Source of the DNA: Phoronis australis
Taxonomy: Eukaryota > Phoronida > Phoronidae
NCBI GenBank assembly: GCA_002633005.1
Contig: NMRA01000081.1
Span: 946,353 to 1,002,680 of the forward strand
Reading direction: 5' to 3'
DNA: 56,328 nt
Within the stretch, counting starts at the first letter, position 1. Each line of letters starts with the position of its first letter. Below the pieces are notes generated by a model, which saw only the letters and a list, made by a program, of their open reading frames with translations, made no database searches and was not told where the DNA came from. Made by a program: the position numbers and the translations under genes. Shown in pieces: positions 23,278-35,101 of the stretch.

Positions 23278-23569
23278 CAAGGGCGGATCCAGGATTTTGA
23301 GTTAAGGGGGTCAGGACACAAAATTTCTGCAGACGCGCGCGCCCCGTCTAAACTGTAGGAATGCAGGGGTCTCGAATTTTTGGATCTGCGGACCGTTTGA
23401 TTAAAGAAAAAAAAACGGTAAACGGGGTTTGTTCAGGGCCTATGCATTGTTTATTCACCCCCCGAGCCCCCCTGGATGCGCGTATATGCTATAGTCAGCA
23501 ATTCGCACCCGAACTGGCAAATGGTATCTGGTAGAATTTTAGCCCCCCCCCCTCTAAATCCACCGCTGG
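23278..23569. mobile_element. hAT-like MITE with a nested GCGCACCC family copy
   Basis: Left end CAAGGGCGGATCCAGGATT; right end, in reverse, ACCAGCGGTGGATTTAGAGG. Inside, 23330-23488 carries GCGCGCGCCCC...GGATGCGCGTATATG with CTCGAATTTTTGGATCTGCGGACC, matching the GCGCACCC family. Either one element inserted in the other or the two families share interior sequence. Confidence 0.6.
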
Positions 23570-24579
23570 TTATTGCTAACGCTTCCATACGAAACTCGTT
23601 GTCACTATAGATTGTTAGTTTCACTGGTTAAGTCAGCATGTCCGTCGCTGTTTCATTTTAACCGTTTTTCAATTCAAACCGAGAATGAGAGCGTGATGCT
23701 GTTCGTTTGGAACGGTAATACACCAGTGAAGAAAGTGGTAGTTTTAACACCAGAACGTGCCCACGTGCCACTACACGTATTTCAACCTTCTTTCTCACCT
23801 TTGTAGTAGTGGTATCAAGGAGTGTACGAAGAATAGTTCACTCCGCCATTTTGCCATTCGCAATGATTATCGGGCGAAAAACTAGCGCCGCAAGCGGCGA
23901 ATAAGCAACACTAATTTAGCTGCGCAGTCCGAACCATGTAAACACTGATAAATTTATAATTTAATGACGTTTGACGTGCAATAAAATTACTGTATGATTG
24001 AAAATGGGTAAAATACGTAAACTAACATCCACTTATAAACGAGTAAGAATGTAAATGTGTGTTTTAATCAATATTAAAGTGTATTTGCTTTCATTCTCTT
24101 GAAGCCCCTTTAAAAGCCACCATGGTTTTGTTTCATGTTCGAGTTCTTAATAAGGCAAATTACCGTTCCTCATAACATTTCATACCTCCATGAACTACAT
24201 AATTTTAGTGATGGCTCCTGGGGGTTCAGGGGGATTTGTCCCTATGTGCCTGAAAAGAGGTACAAGGGAGTAGTGCAAACCAGGTGGGCGCCAAATGGGT
24301 GTTGACCCCCTCCCGGGGGGTACATGGGAGGAGTGCTAAACAGGTAAATACCAATGGGGTATGCCACATGAGTTTTGAGTCCCTCCCATCGTCACAAATT
24401 TTAGTTGTTCCCCGGCCTGACCATGTGCTGAGGTGGTGATACGATTTGGTCCTCGTTTTGTGCATGACACCAAGGACTTTTGTTTGTAATGACTGGTGAT
24501 CATCCTAGGGAAAAAGGAGGGTAGGGAGACTGAGGGGCACTGGAGGGACCGAGGAACAGCGGGCCGACTCCGTTTCCGC
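23570..24579. other. Intergenic; short GGGAGTAGTGC duplication near 24240-24340
   Basis: Two diverged copies of a GTACAAGGGAGTAGTGCAAACCAGGT-type unit lie side by side at about 24257 and 24321. No gene recognised. Confidence 0.5.
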
Positions 24580-25850
24580 ATAAGTGTTGAAAACTTTCGT
24601 TACCGGGTTACACCAATGCCGGAGTTCCTCAAGGTAGCACGCTCGGTCCTCCTCTTTTCATCCTCCTCAGTTCCAAACGAACTTCCCGACCCACTCGACG
24701 CAAAAACATACCTCTGCGGTGACAACGCATCTATATTCTATCCATTCTTCAGACAATTCAAATCGAAATGCAAGTCTTCAACACGATGTAGACAAACTTC
24801 AGAAATGCGGGGAAACAAGGTCAAGATTAAGACAAGAAAAGTGTCGACGCCATCAAGCATGACTACAGTACCAGGCAGTACGTAAAAGTTGTCAATCTTT
24901 GGAAACCATAGTCCTATATACCCCGTCAGTGAAACAACTCCACAAACATTTCGGCATCTGTCTAGACAATAATCTAACTCCTCCCCCCCCCCCGGACCCC
25001 TCCCTCACTGATCTGAACTGTTCCAGAAAATTCATAAAATGCTCAATCCAATCAATTAAATTCAAAAGACCATTAACTGGGCACCACCTGGACGCCATCT
25101 AAAAATCCTTTGTTTTACCTCATTGTCTATTACGATGTCGCTTACGACACCGCCAACACCGGACCATATTTGCTCTTGAACGTTTTCAATACCAAAAGTT
25201 GTCTTAAGAGGGACCGTTAGGGGATACAGCAAAGTTAAGATACTTGACTCACTAAACTGGGCAAAATCTATCGTCGAAAACAACACATTGTTGTATACAT
25301 ATCCAAGATAATCCATAGAATCAATCGTCTCTCTAGCATGTAAATTTTGAATTGCTACATAAAACCCAACACATGCGCGCACCCAGTCTAAAAATGGTCT
25401 CTAAATTTTGAGAATGTGAACCTTTTATTAAAAAACGTGGTACGTTTAGAGCTATGAGTTGTGCATTCGCCGAATTTTGGTAGTGTCCTGCCTTTTTAGT
25501 GGACTTTTGTCTCGTTTTCTACTCTTCGGACTTTTTGTTTCTCTGAGGCGGACCTTTTTGCCCACTTCACCAATTTGGGGCTCGAACGAGCACTTCGAGC
25601 TCCCCGAGCCCCCCTCCCCTGGGTGCGCGCATGCAGCACCGACACGCTCGCATCTCAGAAATACTACGGACTACATTACTATTACCAAGAAGTTGGTAAA
25701 GGCTTCCTGCTATTACCAAGCCTCTTTCAAGAAATCCATAGTTGCTGCTGCAATCCCATACTGAAACACACTCTCACACAACTCGAACACTACCGAACAT
25801 ATATCCATCATAATAAGCCAACTCGACACTCATTTCGTTAATTTTTTCGC
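24580..25850 (+). pseudogene. Decayed LINE reverse transcriptase, split by a MITE
   Basis: In one frame near 24610-24660 the sequence reads AGVPQGSTLGPPLFILL, the conserved reverse transcriptase block before the YADD motif. A second frame shortly after gives TYLCGDNASI, a diverged version of the YADD region. A third, near 24960, reads LHKHFGICLDNNLT, matching the HLG-x-x-LD-x-x-LTW block that follows it in Jockey/CR1-like LINEs. Several frameshifts and stops separate these. A GCGCACCC MITE interrupts the region at 25372-25633, after which possible LINE sequence resumes. Not functional. Confidence 0.65.
25372..25633 (+). mobile_element. GCGCACCC MITE family, copy 4
   Basis: Perfect-looking ends: CATGCGCGCACCCAG on the left and CTGGGTGCGCGCATG on the right. 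The interior matches the copies at 17218 and, reversed, 26575. It is inserted in the LINE remnant, so it is younger than that remnant. Confidence 0.85.
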
Positions 25851-26574
25851 AACAACTCCGCCAGTTCTTGTCCCATAAAATTCCCTCAGTCGTCGAAGTG
25901 AGATTATATTAAATCGTCTCAGTCAGTTCTGAATCTTGGTAGCACTCACAAATTCCAACGCAATTTCCAGAGTATGTCTATGCAATGTGCACTAACGAAC
26001 TGTACCACTGTTTATTGCTTTTTGATTGCCTCCTAGTGAAAAGGCAGAACTGAATAATCATCGCAATACCTCCCAATCGTCACTGTGCCACTTACCAAAG
26101 AGCAAACTTAAATTCTCATTCCTCCTCTCATTCCTTCAATAGTATATTTTCTGAGAGTAGAAATTCTGTAAACTTTGGTTTTTTACTTTATACCAATCTA
26201 CCATTAATTATGTCGCTGGATCACACTTTTTAGAATAATTTACTAACAAGGAAAGGCACATTCATAGACCAAAGTAACAGGATCAATTAAGCAAAGTTCC
26301 AAAGATACAAATTTCAAGATGAAATTTCGCTGTTACAGTTTTATAAAATCACTTTGTTTTCGTTTTATGCAACTTAAAGTGTTTTTTTTTTCTATAAAAA
26401 TCACGTAAGTCCTATTTTGATGGCCCCGTAAAAGTGGGACATTTTAAAACAACACTTTTTTTGAGAATCGTGCATGAAGCACGTACCTCAAATTATGTGA
26501 ATCCGTCAAACCATTTCTGAGATATGATGTTCAGAAGTTGGCTAAAATTAAACATTTTTAGGGTCCCACATAAC

Positions 26575-26826
26575 CATGCGCGCTCATTCGAGCCCCCCCC
26601 CCATTTGGCGAAGTGGGCAAAAAGGTCCGCCTCAGAGAAATAAAAACTCCGAAAAAACGTAGAAAACAAGACAAATGTCCACCAAAAAGACAAGACCTAC
26701 CAAAATTCGTCGAATGCACAATTCGTAGCTCTGAACGTACCCGTGAATCTTAGCAAAAGGTCCACATTCTCAAAAACTCGAGCCCCCACCCCCACCCGAT
26801 TTTTCGGGCTGCCGGGTGCGCGCATG
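26575..26826 (-). mobile_element. GCGCACCC MITE family, copy 5
   Basis: Reverse orientation; outer ends CATGCGCGCTC and GGGTGCGCGCATG. Interior words GAAGTGGGCAAAAAGGTCCG and GTCCACATTCTCAAAAACTCG are the reverse of those in copies 1 and 4. Confidence 0.85.
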
Positions 26827-26847
26827 ATAACCTTAAAATACTGAATG

Positions 26848-27390
26848 ATTGCTAAAGCCTAACTTCAGTGGAATTTTGTTGTTTTAGATGCATTGGGCTA
26901 ACCAGATAAGCAAAGCCTTAACAAAATAAGAAAATGCGAGTTTAGCTCGTCAATATGCTAGGTGAAGTTGCCTTCACTATTGTGTCACCGCGAGATCCCA
27001 GAACAAACAACAAAAGGCCGATATGCAGTTATTGTATTAAATATCATGAGCGGCGCACCATAGGGGACTCAGTGCTGCCGGCGCCGCCCAGTATGGGCGG
27101 TGTACCACGGGAGGGGGTGGGGCTATAGCCCCCACTTTTTTCAGTGCTGTGCCGCCCATGCTGAATAGGTGTGAACAGCCACCATTGGGTGCAGGTGTTA
27201 ATTATTTGCAGCTGTTCGAATTAATTGATGATTCTAGTCGCGGTGATGTAGACAAAGGCAAGTCAATGACAGAGTTACATTTGTTAATTTATGGCATAGG
27301 TGGCTCAGGCAGAGCCGGATGCGCTCTTAAAATATGAACCAAAAATGTATAGGTGTTACCGTTCAAGATAGGCTTTAATGAAAAAATTTT
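26848..27390 (+). repeat. Dispersed repeat, copy 1 of a pair
   Basis: From TAAAGCCTAACTTCAGTGG to GATAGGCTTTAATG it aligns with 46342-46762 in the same orientation. It shares AAATAAGAAAATGCGAG, AGCGAGATCCCAG and AACAACAAAAGG. The copy here is interrupted by the foldback MITE at 27045-27160, which the other copy lacks. The type of element is not known. Confidence 0.7.
27045..27160. mobile_element. Short foldback MITE, copy 2
   Basis: Starts CATGAGCGGCGCACC and ends GTGCCGCCCATG, with GGGGCTATAGCCCCC in the interior. Compared with 10643-10714 it has an extra internal GCCGGCGCCGCCCAGTATGGG stretch. The matching repeat at 46342-46762 represents the empty site. Confidence 0.65.
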
Positions 27391-27688
27391 GCAAGTTTGT
27401 CTATTTCCGATTTGCGTTAACATTTAGCCAAATCTAGCAAACTGTAGAACATCGTAAGGACTCAAAAAAGATTTAATCTACTGTAAGTGGCCTATAAGAC
27501 CGAATGTACTTAGAAAATTGACAAGAAAATCAGTGTGGAATGGATTAACTAACATATGACTGATGAAAATGACAATGATGACATTGTGTATACATATTTT
27601 ATTACAGTAAAAAAGTTAAGTGTGCAGAATTTTAAAAAAGTGACAATCATCAAGCCAGAAACGACTGACCCTGGCCTGAACGAGTAGG
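27391..27688. other. AT-rich spacer, no feature recognised
   Basis: No gene, repeat or named signal was found between the dispersed repeat and the unidentified minus-strand ORF. Confidence 0.5.
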
Positions 27689-28058
27689 CTAAGTTAGTAA
27701 GCAAGTCACAAAGATCGCTGTTGTAAAAACAACTTCAAGTAAGACAGTTAAGTTTAAGTTTTCAAAAATAACTTTGATGCTTGCATTGTTTGCACTGGAT
27801 CCGATGTTAACAGAACTGAAAAGCTGCAGAGTTCCCCATGATTGTAATTTTTCACCACTCTGCAATGATTGAATAATTACTAAGAGGGCCCTCTCTGATC
27901 CTGTGATTGGCTCAGTAGAGACAGTATACGGTGCTACCTGACGAACAATGTTGTACAGTTCAGTAACGGTAGGCCGGTGCGTTGGCCCCATACACGTTGT
28001 GGGATGAACTACTTTCTTTTCACTAACTCGCGCATTGACATTATCTATCAAAACTGTT
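27689..28058 (-). other. Unidentified exon-like open reading frame
   Basis: The minus strand has a good acceptor-like ATCATAACAG immediately before an open frame of about 120 codons that ends with TAA. Its middle reads GPTHRPTVTELYNIVRQVAPY and GSERALLVIIQSLQSG, which looks like folded-protein sequence rather than noise; the last 25 residues are hydrophobic. It lies 250 bases upstream of the KHDRBS-like start, on the opposite strand, so a divergent gene or an unannotated transposon exon are both possible. I recognise no family. Confidence 0.3.
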
Positions 28059-28303
28059 ATGATGAAAAATAAAGGATTTTATTTAAAATTTAAATGTGGG
28101 TATAGAATTCAAGGTATGTAAAACAAAAATTACATCTATTAAATGCTTCCAAAAACATATAACAAGTGTAACATGTAATTTTTCGAGAACTAGTTTTGCG
28201 TGAAGCTATACGCCTGTACTTAGGTTGTCGGCGTCGCCATCTTGACATCGTGCTGTAGAAGCGTGCAATTCTCCTGAAATCATTCATCCTGAGCTGTTTG
28301 AAC

Positions 28304-31300
28304 ATGGAACAGATGCAAGAACAAAACCAGTCCCAAGCTGTCAACGGGACATATGTTAGCGAGCTTAAAAATGAACTGGACAACTTGGATGCTTCTTATA
28401 CTAATTCACGTAGACTCTTGGCTCAAGGTGAGTGACAATCCAGGCAACATGACAAAGAAACGCTGTTAAGTGTTGAAAAATCGTTTGTAGTTTGTGCTTG
28501 TAGACTCTTCGATCGTTTTTATCAAGGTGTATACGCTTAAAATCTTTCAGATTTGTTAATGACAGAGTGACAAGCGAATAGTAAAATCCCGAATCTTCGA
28601 GGGAACAGGTTCTTTCAGACAAAAGGCTTGATTTAGGTACAGTGAAATGTGTTTACGTGATTGTAATTATCGACGCGTGCAGGTTAATATTTGATATCCA
28701 GTTTGAATGTGACATGTATGACACTAAATTCTATGCTTTTAATGTACGTACTTCCAACCGTGTTTTAGGATTGGTTCACCAACTAACTATAGGCTAGCTG
28801 TTTCTATTGTCCGTGCATATGGTTTCAGAGTTGGAGAAAGCAAGCAACACTGATTCAGTCAAGAAGTTTCCAGCTCGATGGATCGATGTCACTTCACCAA
28901 AACCCATAAAACTACAGGAGAAGGTGATGATCCCAGTACAGGAGCACCCAAAGTATAACTTTGTGGGTACACTACTTGGTCCTAAAGGCAGTACACTCAA
29001 GAGGTTGCAAGAAGAGACGGGAACAAAGATGGCCATTCTTGGTAGAGGCTCTGTTCGTGACAAGGCGAAGGTGAAATTTCACATGATTTGTTAGCATTTA
29101 CATGGCTGGAAATTGTTTATGTTGCACAGTTCTAATTGTTCTAGAATTGACAGAACACCAACTTTTGTCATTGCAAAGTGACCATATTCCTATTGACTGG
29201 TTAATTTACAAGATCCTGAGTAGAGATTTCCTAACCACCCTCATGGGCGACAGGCAGAGTTTTTCTGAAATCTATTCATTTTGTTAACCAGCTTCTAGCT
29301 AATTCACAGTGTCAGTGTAAATAAGGTATTCGTTGATCTAAATAAACCAATACAAATAATACGATTATGTCTCACACCTCAAAGCTAGTTTAGGAAGTCA
29401 GCAGATTTTTTAAGGTTTTGGTCTTGACTCAATTCGTCTGTCCTTGGGATGTTTTTTCACTCTTTAAAAGGGGACTGTAGTCAAAATAATGTTGTAGTTA
29501 ATCGGTTCTAACATACAAATAAAACTCACATTTGCCTGACTTGCGTGCCAAACAAAAGCCAATTCGTATTCATGGTCAAAACACTGAATTCTGAAAGCGA
29601 TCGCTGATTGGCTGATGTGTCAGTGACGTGAACGGCGGGGTATCGGCTGCTTTGCACATTCATTGCTTATGTCATATTTGAAGAGTTTACATCGTAATTT
29701 ATCATTGTATCAATCGTCCTTATTTTTTATTGTTTGCCACAGTGCTGTAAAAGGTTCGCTATGCCTTTTTGTATGGCACCTGGTTGCTCAAACTCTTCGA
29801 AAAAGGCGTCTTCTAAAGGGATGGTCATCGCATACCATCGCCGGGTTACCCAAGCCTTGGCCCAAAGCTCAGTGTATACTAGATATAGGCCTACAGGTTT
29901 AAGCCGATATGGGTAAAAAATGTACAAATAAAATCTGACTCAAATAAATGTCATTAAAACTAAGTCATCCTTGAGTAAACCTAGGAACCAGGTTCCTAGA
30001 GTAAACTAACTTCTGTATTTACCGGTGTTGGAAATGTTAGCGATCGTTCATCGGCTGCTGCTAGTAAAATTGTGATGTGTTCTCGGCTTTTTGCGATTAC
30101 GTCACCTGACCTTTACCAGTTTCTTTTCCCCCTGATTCTTTTATCAAGTGTTCGTCGCTGACGGTACCTAGGTTGCGTACATGTTATAACAAATTATCGG
30201 AGCTTGTTTCATTTTGTTTCAAGTTTTTAGTATTTTTACACCAGCAAACCGAATTTTAGAACAACCTTGGTGCTGCGAAGCTGTTATCATGTCCCGAAAG
30301 ACGTCTCAAATTTTTATGAAATGGCGCGTGCGCCGTGTCACGAGCGTGCTGTTCTTGAAACGGACGACACACTTCTTTGTTAAAAAGGCGGCAAATTATG
30401 CTACCAAATGACGTTTATTTGATTGTTTTCCACTTAAACGGCTGCAACGAACAATGGGAGTGTCGGGTGACTACCAGATTTTGCATGCGCCCGCGCCGGT
30501 CCGTTAGCTTTATATGTCGATGTAGCCTAAGTTTTACGACGAGGTGACGAGCATAACTGAGTCAACTATACCCGGGTAGACAACGGCTGTCTGAAATTTC
30601 GGGGTTAACGGAGCTCAACACACAGTGGTACGATAGTCTTCATACAGCTATAGTCGGTATCTTACCAACACTTCAAGTTTACAGAGCTGACAGTATTGGC
30701 TGACAGCTGGCTGACTGGATGGCTAGAGTCCACATTGCCCTCGATCGCCACAGTCACTGACACCAGTTGCACCGGCAAATTTTCGTCTGACGATGACAAT
30801 GACTGGGTATCACTTTGTGTTGCCTCGGCTCAAACAGGTATCCCTTGTGACCCGACATTTCACACTAAAATTTCTTATTCCGACAATATGAAAAACGCTA
30901 CTTGATTGCACGATAACACAGGACAGTGACTTGGCCCCCGCCAAATACGTCACGAGACCAAGCAGCGCTCCAAGCCGGTAATTTTTTGAGCTTCGTTTGA
31001 GAATATAAGTTTAATTTTTGGCGTTGAATTATTTGTGAAATTAATCAACAATTCACAGAAAACTATCCAGAATTTATTCAGAATAAAATACAGTTCCCTT
31101 TTAATAAAAACGTATTCAGAATGCATCTTTTCACATTGCCATGTTACGGATTTATCCATATTCTTACATACTTTTAGGACCCAAGAAATCAATTTCCAAA
31201 TGTTATGCATTTTGAGGTTTCATTTCTGTTTAAAGAATTCAACTTCAGTTTAGAAATGCCACTGAAAAGTTTGGTAATGCCAGGTCAGCAAGGATATGCA

Positions 31301-34300
31301 GTAAGTTGAAGCTATAGTACACATTATACAGTTGTCGACAGTGCTTATGGTATTTCTTCAGGAAGAGGAGCAGCGTAAAGAAGGTGGAAAGTACGCCCAT
31401 CTCAATGAGGAATTGCATGTGATGGTTGAAGCATTTGGCCCTGTGGGTCAGGCTTATGGCAGAATTGGCCATGCCCTTGCAGAATTAAGGAAGTTCTTAG
31501 TGCCGGTAAGTTTTTGAAAGAAAATTGTGGTCATTTAATAAAAGCTTACCATTTTAGGAATTAAAGATAGATAACAGACGGTAAAATGTGATCATCTAGT
31601 GTGCGGTTCTCATTATCACACGAGTTGAACACAAATACATTTGATCATCTAGAGAAAGGTTCACATTTAATAGAGGGTTTGAACAGTATTGGGTAGTAAA
31701 ATATCATCTAGTGTTAGGCTCCCATCTATTACAGGAATTGAACTCAGATATCAGACAGCAGCAGTTCGACCAGCTAGTGGACATGGGTCAGTTGACGTCT
31801 CGAGGTGGTGGGCGTGGCGGAGCTCGTGGAGGTCGAGGTGGCATGGGGGCTTCTGGCGAAAGTCGACTAGGTGGTGGACCTTTTGGTGCTGATAGGGGCA
31901 GAGGCCGTGGTGCTGCGCGTGGTGCTCCTCGGGGACGTGGTGGACCTCCCACAGCTAGGGGTTCCCTGTCAGCACGTGGCGGCATGCCGCCTCGTCGTGA
32001 CCCCTACACTGAAGAGTCTGTTTACAGGGACGACTATGTAAGCAAACATGTCGTTAATGTAATGTTGTGTTAAGGTTATCTTAAACCTTATTCATAAAAG
32101 TTAGCCATTTTTACAATATTTCACGTGTGTTTACCAAAGTACCATACTGGGAACTTCAAATACGAAATATATATCGTGTCGCGAGAAGAAATGATTAAGC
32201 ATGGAAATTTGTTAATTACATATCCAAGTTCAAAAGTAGCAGGGCTGCCACTCGAATTGAGTCTCCCTGTGCCAGGCATAGAGCAGTTTGGCATGCACCC
32301 TCGGTCCTTTCATTCGCTGAGTTGACATAATATTGAGTCAACGAGGTGTACATGGCATAGAAAGATGCCGCGGAAAGCGGATGTTTTTATCCTGAAGGAG
32401 TTGTGCATCTACATGCATACGACGGTTGAGAACGAATTCATTACTTGGATTGGTAATTTGACATTTTGCTGTTTCAATCTCATGATCACGGCACGCTTTT
32501 ATCACCAACTCAACTTCTATTGTCCATTTCATACTTGGTTTCTTGGTGCATGGTGTGTATATACAATGAACTACTTACTGTTGACTCTGCCATCTGACCT
32601 AGACAACACAAGGTACTGGAAACCTTGCGCACAAAATTGAAACGTTTTAGCGACAATTAATTATGCACTGCAAATTCAGTGGACATTGCGAGTGAATGTT
32701 GAAATAGCGAATTTGGTTAAGGTATACATAGGTTATATTAACTGATAGCAAGTTGATACAGCATAATTAACCGAAGATCTTGAGATTTTCACGTCTCACA
32801 ACTTAAATGGCTTTTTCTCGGCTTCGGCAAATCGACTTAATTAATTTGAACTTAGATATGTTGTCATGGTTGTAGTCCTATTTTCCGTGTTGTACAGGAG
32901 AGCTCAAGGGGTGCATATGATACAGGCTATAGTGAGCGTGGCTATGAGCAGGAGTATGATCAAGGCTATGGCACTGCTAGGTGAGTGAAGAAATTAGTGA
33001 TAGGGCAGCCAACAGGAAAATAAGTCTGCATCCTGAGTAACCTTGATACGCATGGATGTGGTCCAGTTGAAAATTTGCTCGGGCGTTGTCTTTTATATAT
33101 TGACTCAGTTGAAGGGAACTGTAGCATGTTAGCTGTTCCATGATGTCTGTGCCTCCGTCTTATTCATAGGAAATGTTATGGTTAAAGTATGCTTTAAACG
33201 TTCTTGTATAAAGCTTGTTGAACTGTGGTGTGGTTTCTGAACTGTGATGTGATGTCTCACCAGTTGCAAAATGTATCTTTGGCTAGCGACACCAAGTACT
33301 TTGACTACGGTCACGGCAGCACAGGTGGTGCTCAAGCCAGGGATCCTTACGGCTACGAAGATACTGGATATGGTAAGTTAACTTTCTTTTGGTGAAATTG
33401 CCAGCTGTTAGGTCTAATTGAGAACACGGTCAAGTTTCCAAAGGCGCTTGGTGCTGCTCAGTTTACCGGACTTTGTACTGTAATACTTATCATTTGTGAC
33501 ACGCGTGCAGCGAAAGATCTGGCTTTGTGCAACTGATTAGTATACTTGATGATGTCTCTTGTCACTCAATGCACCACAGGTCTCGTGCATTAGGTGCCGT
33601 GTTGAGCACGTTATCAGGAAGGTGCTTGCTAGGTTTCGTGGCGCCGTACTTGTCTTCTAACTAGAAATGAATTCCATTTGTCTTTTTGGGACAACTAAAC
33701 TAACTTTTCAATGTGGCGGCCTTGGGCAGGGTCCAGGTGTGTGTACCTTGATTGCTGTTCTGGGGTGGACGTTCTGTCCATCGTCCAGTGCTGTAGGAAC
33801 CCACCGTCCAGCAGGCCGTACAGTGACATCCAGGTTCATAGTGCTGATCAGGCTCTCTGTGGCCTGCCCAGTCTCCTTACTTTGGTACAACCATGCCTCT
33901 TATTGCTTAAGTCAACAGTTTGGCAAACAGTGTTACGATGAACAATTGTTTATACTGCTTGCTCGCTCATTCCTTCCATTGCACAAGTGCCGAGCCAACT
34001 TCCTACTATTCAGTTTGATGATAACAAGCAAGGTCTTGGAGGTGATGTTCACTGTAACACTGATCAATTGCACTGCTATTCACATTTGAGTTGAAGCCCT
34101 TATGCGTTTCACTTCCATACACCTGTTTGCTCACATTAACACTCATCCACTGATTCCGTAATCTGACTAGGTACATCGATTCACAACCCGTTATTGTTAT
34201 TTATAGGCTACTGTTGACACGTCTATTGCGGATCTATTTAAGGTGACAGTTGGAGCTCTGGGATGGGACGTGCCACTGGTGGTGGTACCATGAAGTCTGC

Positions 34301-34361
34301 CTCGCGGGGGATGGGAGCCCGCTCCCAGTCCCACCCTTACGGGGGTGCTGCTAGATACTAA
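28304..34361 (+). CDS. KHDRBS: KHDRBS/Sam68-like STAR RNA-binding protein, complete
   Basis: STAR proteins dimerise and bind UA-rich RNA in the nucleus, controlling splicing and other RNA processing. Seven exons: 28304-28427, 28829-29070, 31362-31505, 31735-32037, 32898-32980, 33287-33372, 34243-34361 (TAA at 34359). All have GT-AG borders and matching phases, giving 366 residues. A QUA1 dimerisation segment lies at about 14-41 (TYVSELKNELDNLDASYTNS). The KH domain follows at about 72-165, with the GPKG loop at 92-95 and RLQEETGTKMAILGRGS just after; QUA2 follows from about 165 (FLVPELNSDIRQQQF). Exon 4 then encodes an arginine-glycine-rich tract suited to arginine methylation. The tail is rich in Tyr and Gly (RGYEQEYDQGYG) and ends SHPYGGAARY, like Sam68's C-terminal tyrosine-rich tail. 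Which vertebrate paralogue is closest cannot be told. Confidence 0.93.
29464..29930 (+). pseudogene. 5' fragment of a second THAP-type transposon in KHDRBS intron 2
   Basis: A frame starting at 29761 opens MPFCMAPGCSNSSKKASSKG, the start of a THAP zinc finger; the rest of the domain is lost. About 300 bases upstream the sequence TTAAAAGGGGACTG resembles the TTAA + AGG start of the element at 21192. The matching right end was not found, so extent is uncertain. Confidence 0.5.
29977..30007. repeat. 19-bp perfect palindrome flanked by AGTAAAC
   Basis: CTAGGAACCAGGTTCCTAG lies between two AGTAAAC words (the left one GAGTAAAC). It could be a tiny foldback insertion with a 7-bp target duplication, or an excision scar. 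It sits in KHDRBS intron 2, just right of the THAP fragment. Confidence 0.6.
30008..31361 (+). other. Right part of KHDRBS intron 2
   Basis: No exon or named repeat recognised; the intron ends TTTCTTCAG at 31361. Confidence 0.6.
31563..31760 (+). repeat. Tandem array ending in the KHDRBS exon 4 acceptor
   Basis: Three diverged units start ATCATCTAG (31591, 31644) or ATCATCTA (31703) and carry a G/C-GGTTC or GGCTCCCAT word and a TTGAAC word (31627, 31680, 31737), spaced 53-59 bases. The last unit contains the real acceptor TATTACAG and the exon start GAATTGAACTCAGATATCAGAC. The sequence at 31563 (AAGATAGATAACAGACGG) resembles that exon start too. Confidence 0.6.
32038..32897 (+). other. KHDRBS intron 4
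   Basis: Starts GTAAGC, ends TGTACAG. ORFs inside (32125-32325, 32365-32640) lack splice context and similarity. Confidence 0.7.
33373..34242 (+). other. KHDRBS intron 6
   Basis: Starts GTAAGT, ends CTATTTAAG. A 140-codon ORF at 33667-34089 is open but cysteine- and leucine-rich without any known domain; it is judged chance. Confidence 0.7.
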
Positions 34362-34940
34362 CCGTCTGGCTCTATCAGCTGTCGTACCTGTACGAGGCAC
34401 TATGTGCGCGTGTGTGGTCTTCTCAAAGGGACCGTTGAGCGCATTATGTAAGGTACATTAACTCAAGAGAACTCCCTAAAAGGCTAAAGCATAAACTTGA
34501 CATAAACTGTCGTTGCAGTAGAGATGACCTAAGGAGTGTGGGAATGAGAGAGCGAAAATCTGGAGTATTGGGGGTTTAAATGTTCGTAGAATTATTTTTT
34601 TATGTCACTCAACACTGTTTTTAAATTTGTATATATATCAACCACTGTAAACTTGTATTATTTTTAGTTTTATGTTGTGTAGTAAAGTTGTCAAGTTCTC
34701 TGAAATTCAACTACCCATTCTTACTAAAACTAAAATGTAATTTTATCAATACCCAATTTGAACTTTCAGCCACATGCTACCATAAACCAGTGAGCAGTAC
34801 CTGGTAGTTGATTGAGTTTGTGTCATGGATATCGAGTAGAGAATTCTTTGTTGTAAAGTAGTTATATGTTGGAACTGAAATCAGTGGACCCATGCTCATA
34901 AACAATTAAAATGATTGCAAAGTTTTACCAATTCGGATTA

Positions 34941-34946
34941 AATAAA
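34941..34946 (+). promoter_or_regulatory. Candidate polyadenylation signal of KHDRBS
   Basis: AATAAA, about 580 bases after the stop codon; a second AATAAA follows at 35096-35101. Either could serve. Confidence 0.4.
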
Positions 34947-35101
34947 ATGAAATTCAGTGTTGCCCTGTTGTATGTAATCATTTAAGACTAAAGAACTTTT
35001 GAATTTTTTGCCACAATTTTTGTTGAGTGTGGTAGTCAACTAGTGTGTTGAGTTAGAAAACTGTTCCAAACAATGTGCTTGTATCCTTAACATGAAATAA
35101 A

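Noticed and set aside
31788-31985. Arg/Pro-rich minus-strand ORF
   Set aside because: Antisense shadow of the RG-rich exon 4 of KHDRBS.
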